Shown here: piece after piece, positions 11,568-24,360 of the stretch
Numbering within the stretch: position 1 is the first letter of the stretch
Layout of the letters: each line of letters opens with the position of its first letter
Source of the DNA: Turbatrix aceti
Taxonomy: Eukaryota; Nematoda; Chromadorea; Rhabditida; Panagrolaimidae
DNA: 64,000 bases
Assembly (NCBI GenBank): GCA_963969345.1
Contig: OZ017766.1
Span: forward strand, 3,100,001 to 3,164,000
Reading direction: 5' to 3'
Program-made: the position numbers and the translations under genes
Notes under the pieces: generated by a model
Told to the model about the DNA's origin: nothing
Databases searched by the model: none
Seen by the model: the letters and a program-made list of their open reading frames with translations, nothing else

Positions 11568-12464
11568 TCATACGTCGCTGTCGCCGACGTCCAAGTCCAA
11601 TTCCAAGTCCTCCGGGGCGGTCGAGTATCCGTCTAAAAAATCTTCCTTTTTTGTTTTTCCGTCGTTGGCACAAACCCGATTCGCAGCCGCCTTCCACGGA
11701 ATTATGCGTCAGCGAGGTGGTCTGGGTCTTGTCACGACGCGAATCAGACGGATCTCTCGAAAAGATATCGAGCGCGTCGCCTATGCGTTCGGTGGCGTTC
11801 CAAAATTTGTCCAGAATCCCGTCCTGCACTTTGACAACCATTCCGAGGTCCGCGGTGGTGTTCGGCATCAACGACATGCACGACTTGGAACGCTGCGCCG
11901 TCGGGACCTGTTTGTGGCTCACCGTATCCAGAGATTTGGAGCTTCGAGCGTTCTGAAGGGCACAGAATCGTAAACCAGCCTTGCGAGACGGAAACCAACT
12001 TGCATGACGACCTCGGGCTTGATGTTGATCTGAGGCCGCAGAGCCAGGGACCAGTTGAACGGATTGATGGCCGCCGGAATCGCGGCCATGTACATCCCAG
12101 CCGAGAGCGCAAAGAAGAAAAGCGTGATCTGCCGGCGCCAGTTGCCGAGCACGTCCTTGATCTTGTAGACGCCGTGCGTCTGTGAGGGCAGGAGGGTCGT
12201 AATCGGGTAGACCAGGCTCCAGAGCAGCAAAAAGTGGAAAAAGAAGTGCGCGAAGACGCAGTAGACAACGGACGCCACGCTTCCGCCCAGGTAGCGGTGC
12301 TGCAAATGCTTTTACGCCTTTTGTCACCATTTTATGCCTCAACTCACGGTTAAACGTTTGACACCGTCGGCAAAGTCATCCGTCGAGAGACCCGCCTCCA
12401 GCTGCCGTTTGATTCCGGCGAAAAACCGCAGAAGCAGGGGTCGTTTTGCGCTGTTTCCCGACAT
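11568..12464 (-). CDS. orphan protein with two predicted membrane segments
   Basis: Four exons, about 255 residues; not recognised. The start (MSGNSAKRP) leads into an amphipathic N-terminus. Two hydrophobic segments follow, one around 12290-12190 (FAHFFFHFLLLWSLVYP) and one around 12140-12080 (ITLFFFALSAGMYMAAIPAA). A Ser/Thr-rich hydrophilic tail ends in an acidic stretch (PEDLELDLDVGDSDV). The tail model depends on removing two short introns. One runs from about 11993 with a GTTGGTTTCC donor to a CCCTTCAG acceptor. The other is near 11675-11635 and ends TTTTTTAG; leaving it in gives a basic, less protein-like end. The gene lies 410 bp downstream of enolase on the same strand. Both termini are probably on the same side of the membrane if both segments span it. 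Confidence 0.65.
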
Positions 12465-12874
12465 TATCTTTCGTCTGCATTCGACTCGCTGCCAGAAATG
12501 CACAGACACACGCCGGCTGCAATTTCCATGAGGCCGAAGCGAATTTTGCATTTCAAGGCATCCCGGAAATCATTCGTTGCCCGGTGAAACCGAAATTATT
12601 TATTCGATAGGAAAAGCAACTACCAGATTATAGTGAGATTGGGAGGACAAGTTGACACTAACCAGGGCCACGCGAGGCGGCCATCGACGATGCCATGAAC
12701 TACAACAAGGGGGGGGGGAATCAACATCGAGTTTATGTTAATGCTACTACTACACTGAATCAATTCAATTCAATCCGAGGACGACGTTGGGGTCGGAACG
12801 GGGCGAGAGCAAGAGATTACTTGATAGGATGACGACGAATTAGTTGCCTGCAGAGTCACAGAACGCGAACGCGC
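12465..12874. other. enolase 3' flank, G-tract
   Basis: No coding exon is seen between the enolase stop and the next gene on the same strand. A run of about ten G residues at 12708-12718 is the only notable feature. Such tracts are length-unstable in nematodes. Confidence 0.4.
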
Positions 12875-14584
<1,710 letters not shown>

Positions 14585-15840
14585 GGTTGATGACAGAAAT
14601 CTTCTGAGAAGGATAATCCGAAATCACTGAAAAAAGGAGAAGTCGACAGTCAACAAGTCGGAATGAGGATTTCCGAAACGCAGGCAAACGCATATATATC
14701 GCGAAGAAAATGCAAAATATAGACGCCATTCCCCGTGAGATGACGCAAGAAAAATCCCAATCGGCACGAAACGCAAAGCCGAACCCAAACGGACTGATAA
14801 AAAACAAAAAAAAGGGGACAAATACCGCAACAAAAAACAGCAAACGCTGCCCCGACCGAGCTGCGAGGCCAACAGACACACGGAATGAGGAAGAGGTCGT
14901 CCTCCGGCTTCGCTGACTGTGGTGCTGCAGAGAGCGAACGAGAAAGAAAAAACGAACAGTCGTTGTTGAGTTGGGGGCACAAAAAAGTGAGACAAACAAC
15001 GCAGCAGGAGCGAGAGAGGGAGAGGGAGATGTGAAAAGAGCCCCAACACCACCAAACGTGTTCGGTCGGACTGCTTTGCCAGAGGAAGAATACACACTAG
15101 GGGCGGTGCCAAGGCACAATCAATACCCCCACAGATTTACGCGAGAGCAATGGTTGATTTTTCCGAGTCTTTTACCTAGCACCGAAAATTTGACACTTCA
15201 TGTTTTTCAATCGGGGAAAGAAAAGAAATCAAAAAATGCAGGCTGGGTCCAAGGACGACCCGTGGCAATTGGAAAGGTAGGGAAAGAAACTATCGTAAAC
15301 ACACAGGGGCACAACCGAGGAGAGGGAGCAGCGAGTGGCTGGCTCTATGCGTGACGCACGTAAGCGCAGAAGCAGGCCGCAATCGAAGATTCGAGAACAG
15401 ACGTAAACGACAACTGCAAAAATGCACGTATGCATGCGTTTGCATCTGACATGAGGTCGAAGGTAACGCAATTACCGGTGGATATGAAAAAATGCAACAA
15501 TGATTTACGCAATTACGAATCACATCGAATGGATGACAGGCAGAAATACGTCAAAAATATGGTACATGAATCGCACACTCAAAAAATATAATATAAGAAT
15601 GGAACACTCAAATTCTGTAAAAAAGCTGTGCAAAAAATGTTGAAACGTAGAATAACGTCGGGATAAATGTTTCGTCGCGAAGTAAGGGCATACGGTGACA
15701 AAGAACGGTAAGACAAAAATAACAATAAAAACGCGCACGCATCAACGCACCTTCGTGGTGGGAGTCGTAAGAACCAGGAAAATGTATGATACAGGTTTTT
15801 CTAACATTTGACAGCGTTTCCAGCCTTTTAGCCATCCAAA
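14585..15840. other. divergent intergenic region between enolase and NLE1
   Basis: This 1.26-kb spacer must carry the promoters of enolase (minus) and Notchless (plus). It shows no exon-like coding signal; the long minus-strand frames at 14517-15119 are Phe/Ser-rich and reflect CT-rich sequence. A TATATAT stretch lies near 14691. A TTTCCAGCCTTTTAG double acceptor lies 10 nt before the NLE1 ATG. Confidence 0.45.
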
Positions 15841-17560
15841 ATGGCTTCGGATAGCGAAATCCGAGTTTCCATTCAGTTTGCGTCGGAGAGCGGTGACATC
15901 TTGGGTGTTCCTGTCGTTTTGCCCATTGCGACGACCGCTAATGAACTCGTAGCATTGTGCAATGAGTTTCTCGAAAAAGGAGATGATCCTATTCCTCTCG
16001 CTTTTCGCACGAAGGATGGCGTCGATGTCGTTGATACGATCGGTACTTCGATCAGGGATCAGATTCACTGTGAAAGGGTAAGTTTTTAACTGTGAGGTTT
16101 TTATAAAAAAATTGATATTACAGATTTTTATGGGGTCTTTTAGGTAACATTTTATCAGTTTTTCACTCAAATTTGGATGTTTTGTCGCATTTTGAATTTT
16201 GACTACTTTTAGGGCATCACACTCGTCTACCTGCCCCAGGCGGTGTTCCGTGTTCGGCCGGTCACTCGCTGCTCGTCCAGCCTCCCCGGCCACAGCGAAC
16301 CGGTCATCAGCGTTCAGTTCAGTCCCGACGGATGCAACCTGGCAACTGGATCTGGCGATAAGACCGTCCGGCTTTGGGATTTGACAACTGAGCTGCCAAA
16401 AGTCACCTGCAAAGGCCATAACAACTGGGTTCTCTGCATTTCATGGTCTCCTAATGGACGAAAACTGGCGTCCGCGTGCAAGAACGGCGAGGTTGGTTTT
16501 TGAGGCTAAATGATGCCATATCACCCCATTGTTGCAGATCTGCCTTTGGGACCCCAAAACAGGTGACAGAATTGGCAAAAAGTTGACCGGGCACAAGCAG
16601 TGGATCACGTCGCTGGCCTGGGCGCCCCTGCACGTTGACCCGATCAGCCAGTACCTCGCGTCCGCAGGAAAGGACGGATCAATCAAGATTTGGGATACCG
16701 TGAGAGGCCTTATTGAGAGAACGCTTTCCGGTCATATAGCCTCGGTTACGTCCATCAGATGGGGTGGACAGGGCCTCATTTATTCGGGATCGCAGGTACG
16801 TTCTTGTTTTTTTCAAATATTTTTGGTACTCGAGTTTTTGCAGGACAGAACAGTCAAAGTCTGGCGCTCGAAAGACGGCGTGCAAGTCCGATCGCTTTCA
16901 GGGCATGCTCATTGGATCAACTCGCTCGCTTTGAACGTGGATTACGCTCTTCGGACCGGGTGCTTTGAACCCGAACGGGACTGCATCTATCCTGGAGACG
17001 ACAAGGTTGGTTTTTGGGATGGGGTATACTGAAGGACTGGAAAGTATTTATAACCCCTTCACTTTTAGGCCCAAGAAATAGCTCAAGCCCGGTACAATTT
17101 GGCCATAGGCAAGGCGAATGACCGCGAACTGCTCGTTTCTGGCTCCGATGACTTTACCCTTTTCCTCTGGGATCCGGCGCACAGCAACAAGCCGATCAAC
17201 CGTCTGACGGGCCATCAACAGCTCGTCAACCACGTGCTCTTCTCCCCGGACACGCGAATCATCGCCTCAGCCTCGTTCGACAAGTCTATCAAGTTGTGGG
17301 ACGGTCAGACGGGACAGTACCTCACCGCGCTCCGTGGCCACGTTCAGGCTGTCTACCAAATCTCGTGGTCTGCTGACAGTCGTCTTCTGGTTTCGGGATC
17401 CGCAGATTCGACCCTCAAGGTCTGGGATATGAGAGCTAAGAAGCTGCTGCTCGATCTCCCGGGCCACGGAGCGGATGTTTTTGCCGTCGATTGGGCCCCC
17501 GATGGCCTCAAAGTTGCGAGCGGAGGCAAAGACTGTCTGCTCAAACTTTGGAAGCAGTGA
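15841..17560 (+). CDS. NLE1: Notchless / Rsa4 homolog (WD40 ribosome biogenesis factor)
   Basis: Five or six exons, about 475 residues. The N-terminus is the ubiquitin-like NLE domain ([20 protein letters not shown]). A WD40 propeller follows, with repeated signatures [63 protein letters not shown] and [13 protein letters not shown] at the very end. The family-specific segment [20 protein letters not shown] is present. NLE1/Rsa4 docks the AAA+ ATPase Rea1/Midasin through its N-terminal domain to mature pre-60S particles in the nucleus. Two introns (after 16491 and 17004) have the GTTGGTTTTT donor. A TTTTAG acceptor lies 10 nt upstream of the ATG. The gene ends convergently with AGGF1, 247 bp away. 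Confidence 0.96.
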
Positions 17561-17807
17561 AGCCAGCATCGGCTTCCGTTTGTTGAGTTTTTTCGTTGTG
17601 TTAAGTTTTTGATAAACAAAAGAAAGTTGCGGTCTATTTGGCGCAAAAATTGGTTGAAAACAAAAAACTTAATTTTATAAGTCAATTTTTTTAGTAATTT
17701 TCGGTTTTTAAAATCGATCAGTCTTTTTTTACAGAGTTTTGCAATTCAATTTATTCGAACCAAAATATCAAAAAAAGTGACAATGATATTCGACAAACAA
17801 GCAAAAA

Positions 17808-19813
17808 TCATTTCTTGTCCAATTCCTGGAATCGGTCCCATGTCTTCTGGAGAATCTTGGCCTTCCTCGAGACCGGTGCGACCGTTGGCTTGGCAGCTGC
17901 CTCTGTCTCGTGTCCCAGGCCAGTTCTCGACACCTTGACCTGCGTTGCAATGCAGTCGACGGTGCCTTGCTCGGCCTTGCCGAGACCTTTGCCTTCGGAC
18001 CACCCCATGCCCTTGAGCAGCTTGAAGCCCTTGTTGGACTCGCTGAGCGCGGGCGGAGGACTGGGCTTCTTGGCAGGCTGCGATCGAAGCTGGACCGATG
18101 CCGTCGACGCGTTCGAGACCGGGGCAGCGGCGCAGTTCTTGTACGTGGAGTCGCCGTCTTCGCTGGCGGAAGCGGAAGTCGGCGGCAGGTCTATCTCGCT
18201 GCCAACGACCTTGCGTCTCACCTTTGCTCGATCGAAATATTCTTCTGGCACGGGACCGTCCAAGCCCTAAAAAACGGGGTTTCAGTACACAACTATCACC
18301 TGGAAAACTGAGCCTACCTTATCCAGTCCGTATTTGCGCTTCATCTGGTTCATAAACTGCTTGCGCGCAAATTCCGACGATTTTTTCGGCTGAAATCCAG
18401 CATGCTCCGCTTGTTCGGCTTTTTTGGCCAGAATGCCAGGCTCGCAGTCGTTGCACGTGTTCATGCCCTTGTGGATGTGAATCATGAGTCGATTGTCCCC
18501 GATTCGAATGACGTCGCCATGCTTGAGTTCAACGGTTTTGCGTTTCGTCAGCACCGTGTCGTTGACCAGGATCGACTGACGATGGAGATTACGGATTTGG
18601 AAGCATTTTTCAGGTTCCGGTTCATTTTTACCAGGTAGAGCGAGAACGTCAAAAAACACCTGAGCGTGTTCCTGAAAACCAAAAAAATAATATTTATAAT
18701 AAAACAAATTGTTCACGAAAACCAACCTCCTCAATAGGACCTTCGTCTGGCAGTTGAACCGTGCAGGAATGTGAGCATCCAACGATTGCACCGTCGATCG
18801 TAACAATGTGAAACCGATATGAGTTGACAAGTTCGATGATTCGTAGACATGGAGCGTTTTTGGCACTTTCTTCTGCAAAAGTTACACAAACGTATAAAAA
18901 CTACCGTAAGAAATAGGACAACGATAAAATTAAAACTACAATAAAAAATATAAAAATCGATTGCAAAAAAAACATGTTACTTTTGAACGTCTAGGCGTAT
19001 TACGATAATTTTCAAAGCAAAATCGTTGTTAACTAACCTTCATTCTGTCGCCGGGCACGTGTTTCGGCTTCATCGTCGGTTTCCGGCTCGGAGCCATCAC
19101 TTTCGACGTAATCACGGTCGTAACGGCCTCTACCTCGACCCCGAGGGGCGCGATTCCTTTGCTGATAGCTGTCGTCGGCCTAAAAAAGCACCAAGACATG
19201 AGTAACGTGCATGCGTGACGAATGGCCGCAAAGAACCATGTATCTATCCAGATCGTCATCCATCCATCTCCTTGAATTTCTTGCGCCAAACTTTCGCTGC
19301 GCACGTTGATGGCTTTCTTCATCGTCACCGGCGAGGAAGGATACACGATCGACGAGATCGTAGACTGTTTCGGTGGCATCGACTGCGTATTGCTCCATCG
19401 AATAGACAACGCGTCCGCCGAGTTGGCCCATGGCCCGTCGCTTGAATCGTTTCTTCGACCAGAGCCCGCGTTTGGGCTTCTCTTTTGTGTCGACGGATTC
19501 ATAGCGACCCGTCACTTCGTTGTACCGCAGATAGCATGCTTTCTTGGTATCGTAAAAGTAACCCGTCGTCTGGAAAAACAATTCTTATGGCACATTCAAA
19601 CGCAAAAAACTCACAGGAAAGTAGAAATACTGCGTGTCAGGATTGTAGTACGCCTGATGCGACTCGTAATACGTGTAACCAGGAAGATAATTTTCAGCCA
19701 AAACTTCGTTCGATGCTTGTGCAATGACATCGGCAATCTAAAACCTGCGTACAGCAGAGCAGTGAGGGCGACAAAGCACCTACCGATCCTCCAGAAGCCA
19801 GCCAATCCGCCAT
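17808..19813 (-). CDS. AGGF1: AGGF1-like FHA and G-patch protein
   Basis: Six or seven exons, about 480 residues. The N-terminus (MADWLASGGS) leads into an aromatic OCRE-like repeat (YLPGYTYYESHQAYYNPDTQ, then GYFYDTKKACYLRYNEVTG). A charged linker contains APRGRGRGRYDRDY. An FHA domain spans about 18860-18450 (SCTVQLPDEGP, EEEHAQVFF, LHRQSILVND). A C-terminal G-patch follows at 18030-17910 (NKGFKLLKGMGWSEGKGLGK). OCRE-FHA-G-patch is the order of vertebrate AGGF1, and such proteins are usually nuclear and linked to splicing. The canonical FHA Gly-Arg reads Gly-Cys (IVGCSHS), so phosphothreonine binding may be lost. A TTTATT on the plus strand at 17749 provides a minus-strand AATAAA. Exon edges around 19240-19190 are uncertain. 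Confidence 0.88.
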
Positions 19814-20293
19814 AGCTGTGATTAGCAACGGATTCAATTTGACGAATTCTAGAAATCACGTGGAAAAATACAATAAGAGAAGACGACAAAAAATTCAAGC
19901 GAAAAAAAATTTCATGGATTTGTCGCACAACGCCAAGCCAATTTATTTTTTCTTGGAATTGTGCGCGTGCGATTTTACCTATTACCAGAAGATTCTAGAA
20001 GATCTGACTTTTGAACTTCTGATTGTTTGAAATTTGCACAGAGGAACAAGAGATATTCAAATTTGTGCAGTACAGTACTCATGTATAATTGGTTACGATG
20101 CTTTTTAAATTTGTTTTTAAAGTATCGTATCAGACAGTAATGATTTTTTTACAAGTTTAGCGAATATTAGCATAAAGGCATTACGTTGCATGCATAAGCT
20201 TTGTGCCGTAAAAATAAACACTTTTCTGGACTCTTGAAAACTAAGCTGACCGCCGGCTCTCCTACCGTAAGACCTCAAAACTTTCAAGTTTCG
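19814..20293. other. divergent spacer between AGGF1 and carbonic anhydrase
   Basis: 480 bp of AT-rich sequence without exon-like signal. It would hold the promoters of AGGF1 (minus) and the carbonic anhydrase (plus). An open frame continues upstream of the carbonic anhydrase ATG but has no upstream ATG. Confidence 0.4.
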
Positions 20294-21362
20294 ATGATAA
20301 CCCGTACGACAAATATTTTCTGGAGGCTGGCCCTTGTCGCAACTTGTCTACCGGTATACACGCTAATTGACGCTAGGATCACGAAGCCCCCGTTGTCTAC
20401 CGCAACACCGCGGACTGTTCAATGGGGATACGGTTTGGGAGACGGACCTGATACCTGGACGGGAGAATGCCGCGGCGGCCATCGCCAGTCACCAATTGAC
20501 ATTGCTCCCGAGAGAGTGAAAGAGACGGACATAAGTGAGCTGACTTTCATCAATTACGACGAAACTGGAGATCTTGAGATCGAAAACAACGGTGCAACGC
20601 GTCTGTTTTTGATTGTCACTCATTTTCCAGCCAACCGAGCATTTTTTCAGTCCATGTTACCGGCTTCGAAAAATGGAAAAACCGGCCTCAAATCAAAGGT
20701 GCCAATCTCGATGGCACGTATCAACTTTTGCAGTTTCACATGCACTGGGCTCAGAATGACACGACCGGCAGCGAGCACACCGTCGACCTACTGTACTACC
20801 CCGTCGAGGCAGGTTTTGGCACGAAAACACCAGTTACGGGAGTTCCGGCGCTTTTCAGATGCACTTTGTCCACGTGAAGGGCGACAGCACGTTTACCGAA
20901 GCCTTGAAACTCGACGACGGCATTGCCGTAGTCGCGATCTTCGGGTCCGACGGAACAGATCCCAAACCCTGGGACGCGCTCGTTTATTACTTCCCTCTCG
21001 TTGCCGGCGTTGGCAATACAACGACCATGTCAGGCTATAGTATGCAGACTCTCCTCCCATCAGACACGTCTTCTTTTTACACGTACCCGGGCTCACTGAC
21101 GACTCCTCCGTGCACCGAAGACGTTACCTGGATTGTTTTAGCGCAGAACATCAGCATCACTGAAAATCAACTGGAAATCCTGCGTAATACCAGCGGGAGG
21201 GACGGCGATCCCGAGGACCACAACGACCGTCCCCTCCAGGAGCCTGACAAACGACAAATCCTCTTTCGAAAGGCGAAATCTGCGGCGTCCACTTACTCAT
21301 ATCCTGTGGCGCTGGCGGTTACGATGATTCTTCCACTGACAAGAATCATGGCTCAGTTGTAG
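20294..21362 (+). CDS. alpha carbonic anhydrase, secreted or GPI-anchored
   Basis: Three exons, about 325 residues. It hydrates CO2 to bicarbonate. The ATG at 20294 gives a clear signal peptide (FWRLALVATCLPVYTLIDA). The catalytic core carries WGYG, RQSPIDI, the zinc histidines of FHMHW and the third histidine in MHFVH, the gatekeeper region GSEHTVD, and SLTTPPCTEDV. All three zinc ligands are present, so it should be active. The C-terminus ends in a hydrophobic stretch (YPVALAVTMILPL) typical of a GPI-attachment signal, as in CA4/CA15. Keeping the VE-MHFVH register requires an intron from 20809 to 20858 with a GC donor (GAG then GCAGGT). The first intron uses GTCTGT. The polyadenylation hexamer AATAAA is at 21426. 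Confidence 0.93.
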
Positions 21363-21731
21363 TCGAGACCGAGGCTTCCAACCAACGCATTCTTGAACAA
21401 CTGAAGATTATTTCTTTTACACGACAATAAAATGATTTTGAGATTTCGAGGCAGGAAAAAACTACCAAAAACGCAAAAATAAACACAGTATTTGAAAAAA
21501 TGCACCTGAGTTCCCGAATCCAGGTGAGTCCAGACTGAGTGTATCGTACTTGCATTGCTACATTACTCACCGTCAACAAGACTCACGTTCAGATTTATAC
21601 TGTCTGCCACCGCCAATTATCCTACGGATCAGATTACACAGCAGCCGTGATCATTAGCCTTCTAGTTAAAACTCTGTGAATTCCCCCGTCGAACAAATGT
21701 TACCGTTATCGCAGTCTTACGTGATTCCGCG
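21363..21731. other. short spacer with carbonic anhydrase poly(A) site
   Basis: AATAAA at 21426-21431 should serve the carbonic anhydrase. No coding signal is seen up to the next ATG at 21732. The remainder presumably contains the promoter of the small secreted protein. Confidence 0.5.
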
Positions 21732-22404
21732 ATGAAGGCTGTATGTTTACTGGCTGTCGTCGGCCTGCTTTTGTTTTCCGCAGCTGCTGACGACTCTTCC
21801 GAAGCTTCGGAAACTTCGGCTGAAACTTCAGAAACTTCCGCTGAAGCAGATTCCACTGCTTTTGTGACTTTTGAATTTGATCCCCTGATGAAGGTGGTAA
21901 GTTAAACCCCGTCAGTGTGACTTTGAGTGCATAAAGTTCGTTTAGGAACTTTCCTACTACGTGACCAGCGTCTTCAACTGGTTCTTCGACAGCGCGAACA
22001 CAGTCATCCTCACCGACATGGTCAACGTCACCTGTGGCAGGAACTCCGACGCGTACCATATCTGCTACTATGAGCTCACCTGGGCCGAGACCTCGTGCGA
22101 GAAGAACATCACGTCCAACGCCAATGAGACCCTGGTAGAGGGGGCTCGCAGAAAGAAGCGGTCCAAGAACTCAAAGAAGAAGAAGACGATCACGAATGCA
22201 GCCGAGTGCAACCCCTTCGTCGCCAAGACCCCCGAGGTCACCTACCAGGCGTACATCACCGAACTCGATGCCGGCACGTCCACCAACTACACTATTTTGC
22301 TTCCGTCAACCGACGTTAGGCAGAGCCTGTATTACATGTACGAGTACCATCCCTACTACACCGGAGAGGATCAAACGTACTCGCAGGAAGTCGGCAGCTC
22401 GTAA
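21732..22404 (+). CDS. orphan small secreted protein
   Basis: Two exons, about 205 residues; not recognised. The start has a textbook signal peptide (MKAVCLLAVVGLLLFSAA) followed by a Ser/Glu-rich repeat of the SETSAE type. After one intron (21898-21944) the mature part has aromatic motifs (SYYVTSVFNWFF), a pair of nearby cysteines (VNVTCG, HICYYELTW, SCEKN), several N-glycosylation sequons and a strongly basic patch (RRKKRSKNSKKKK) that could be a proprotein cleavage site. The end is Tyr-rich. AATAAA at 22432, only 28 nt after the stop, marks a very short 3' UTR. The spacing of the first cysteines is faintly cystatin-like but no QxVxG motif is visible, so I do not assign a family. Confidence 0.75.
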
Positions 22405-23377
22405 GAGCGCCAAACGGAAGTTTTATCGTGCAATAAAGTGTGCTGGGTTTGTGTCAAGTGGCGGCGTACGCAGGTGGTGGGAATCTGTTTGAGTGATAAG
22501 GAGGACGGTGTCGTCATGCTTTACTCGCCTCGCTTGCGAGAACTTTCTCACAGAACAGAGAACGCAAATTAGCACAATTTGCGAGCCGTGCGAATTACGA
22601 CACTTTTGGCACTTTGGGGCCCCTGCTGACAGAGAGGAAGGGATTGTGCCATTCTGTGCGCTCTTGCATGTTAACGATGCCTTGGAGACAAATATTTATT
22701 TGCAGTTTCAAATCTCAAAAATATCCTGTTTCGAATTCAAACAAGAACGAAAATTCTAATTAGTGTAATTTATTTTGACAGCCAGGCAAACAAACAAAAG
22801 GCCCTCCAAACTGCAGTCGGTCACGTCTTTCTGCCTCTGCACAAAAAACATCTTGCATATATTTTCACTCTCCCCGAATCGATAGCAAACCGCCACCGCC
22901 ACCAACAACAACAACGACTACGACGCATCCAAGTCGGAGATCACATTGAGGCCTCCCCCAGCGGACGGACGACGCTCCCGTCGCTCAAACGAGCGTGCAT
23001 GCTCCTCGCTTTACGCGTGGATTACTGATGCTCTCTCCGGTCCCGAAGCCAGAGACCACATTACCCTCACAGACATTTTCTACTCGTGCACACGCTGGAT
23101 GGGCATAAATGGCCGGGTGTGGTGGCTTGCCTCCGCCCCTCCCCAACAATGAGACGCCGGACAACCGCCAGAGAACAGAGAGGCAGGCGAAAGCGAAAGC
23201 ACAGGTCCGGTTGCGACGTTTCCTCATTTTTATTGCACCTGCTCGTCGTCGTCGTTTGTCTCGGTGGTGGTAAGAGATAGTACACGGCAGTCCACAGTCC
23301 GCGTGCAACAAACAGCAGCAGCCAGCAGCGGTCGTCAATCAAGTCACACCAAGCTAGTGGATTTTCTATTCTTCGTT
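22405..23377. other. intergenic region with simple repeats
   Basis: The poly(A) signal of the upstream gene is at 22432. A short ACC/AAC-rich triplet run occurs near 22890-22925. No exon-like sequence was found. An in-frame extension upstream of the SDR start (from about 23264) has no ATG and reads as 5' UTR. Confidence 0.4.
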
Positions 23378-24360
23378 ATGGGAGACGACCACGGCCACAG
23401 ATTCGCGGGAAAAGCCGTCATCGTGACGGGATCGTCGGCCGGCATCGGTCAGGCCACGGCACTGCTCTTCGCGAAGGAGGGCGCCCAGGTAACGATCCAC
23501 GGCAGATCCGAGGCAGGTCTCAGCGAGACGGAACGACTCCTCGACGAGGCTGGCATTCCGCACAACCGAGTTCACCGGGTCCAGGGCGACCTCACCGACG
23601 ACGCCGTGATCAAGGCACTCGTCGACGAGACTATCGAGTCTTTCGGCCGCATCGATTGCATCGTGGCGAATGCCGGAATCGGAAATGCTCCGGACACCGA
23701 TCCTCTCAACGTCAAGACACTCGACTACCTGCTGCAGGTGAACCTCGTATCGGGCGTCAAGTTGCTCCAACTCGCCGAGCCCCACCTGGAGAAGCGACAC
23801 GGCAACGTCATTTACGTGTCTTCGGTGGCGTCGACCAAGACGTTCGCTGCCAACCCGTTCTACGCGGTCTCCAAGGCAGCGCTGGATCACTGGGTCCGCC
23901 AGGCCGCTGTCATCTACGGAGCAAAGAACATCAGGGTCAATACCTTGAAGTAAGTCGTTGAAGAAGACGGGCGCATAAAATTTACGCATCAAAAAAAAAG
24001 TAAACAGACAGCAGTTCTTGATTTTTTTTATCTTTTCGAATGCACGTAACCAATCGTGATGAGGCTAAAAAACACCTAACGAGAATCGTCTAAATCTCAT
24101 CCCATTGCAGCCCCGGCATCGTCAAAACGCAGTTCGTGCGTCGGCTGGGCGCCAAGGGCGAAGCCATCGCGAACCACATCGAAACCGATTTTGCGGAGAA
24201 AGTCGTTCCCCTCAAGAGAGCCTCCGAGGCCATCGAGCAGGCCGAAGCCATCCTCTTCCTCGCAGGCGAAAACGCGCGCTACATCACTGCGGCCAACCTG
24301 GTCGTCGACGGAGGAATCAGCCAGGTCGGAGCCAACGCGAACCTCGATTTCAAGCCCTAA
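23378..24360 (+). CDS. short-chain dehydrogenase/reductase (classical SDR)
   Basis: Two exons separated by an intron of about 155 bp (23951-24109), about 275 residues, the classical SDR length. The Rossmann motif is VIVTGSSAGIGQA. The structural motif NNAG appears as VANAGIG. The catalytic Ser-Tyr-Lys set is in VSSVAS and NPFYAVSKAALDHW. The C-terminus has PGIVKTQF and the VVDGG element common in glucose/ribitol dehydrogenase-type SDRs. These enzymes are NAD(P)-dependent oxidoreductases; the substrate cannot be told from sequence. The ATG at 23378 (MGDDHGHRFAGKAVIV) was chosen because it starts just before the first beta strand. The gene ends convergently with the SENP gene. Confidence 0.92.
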
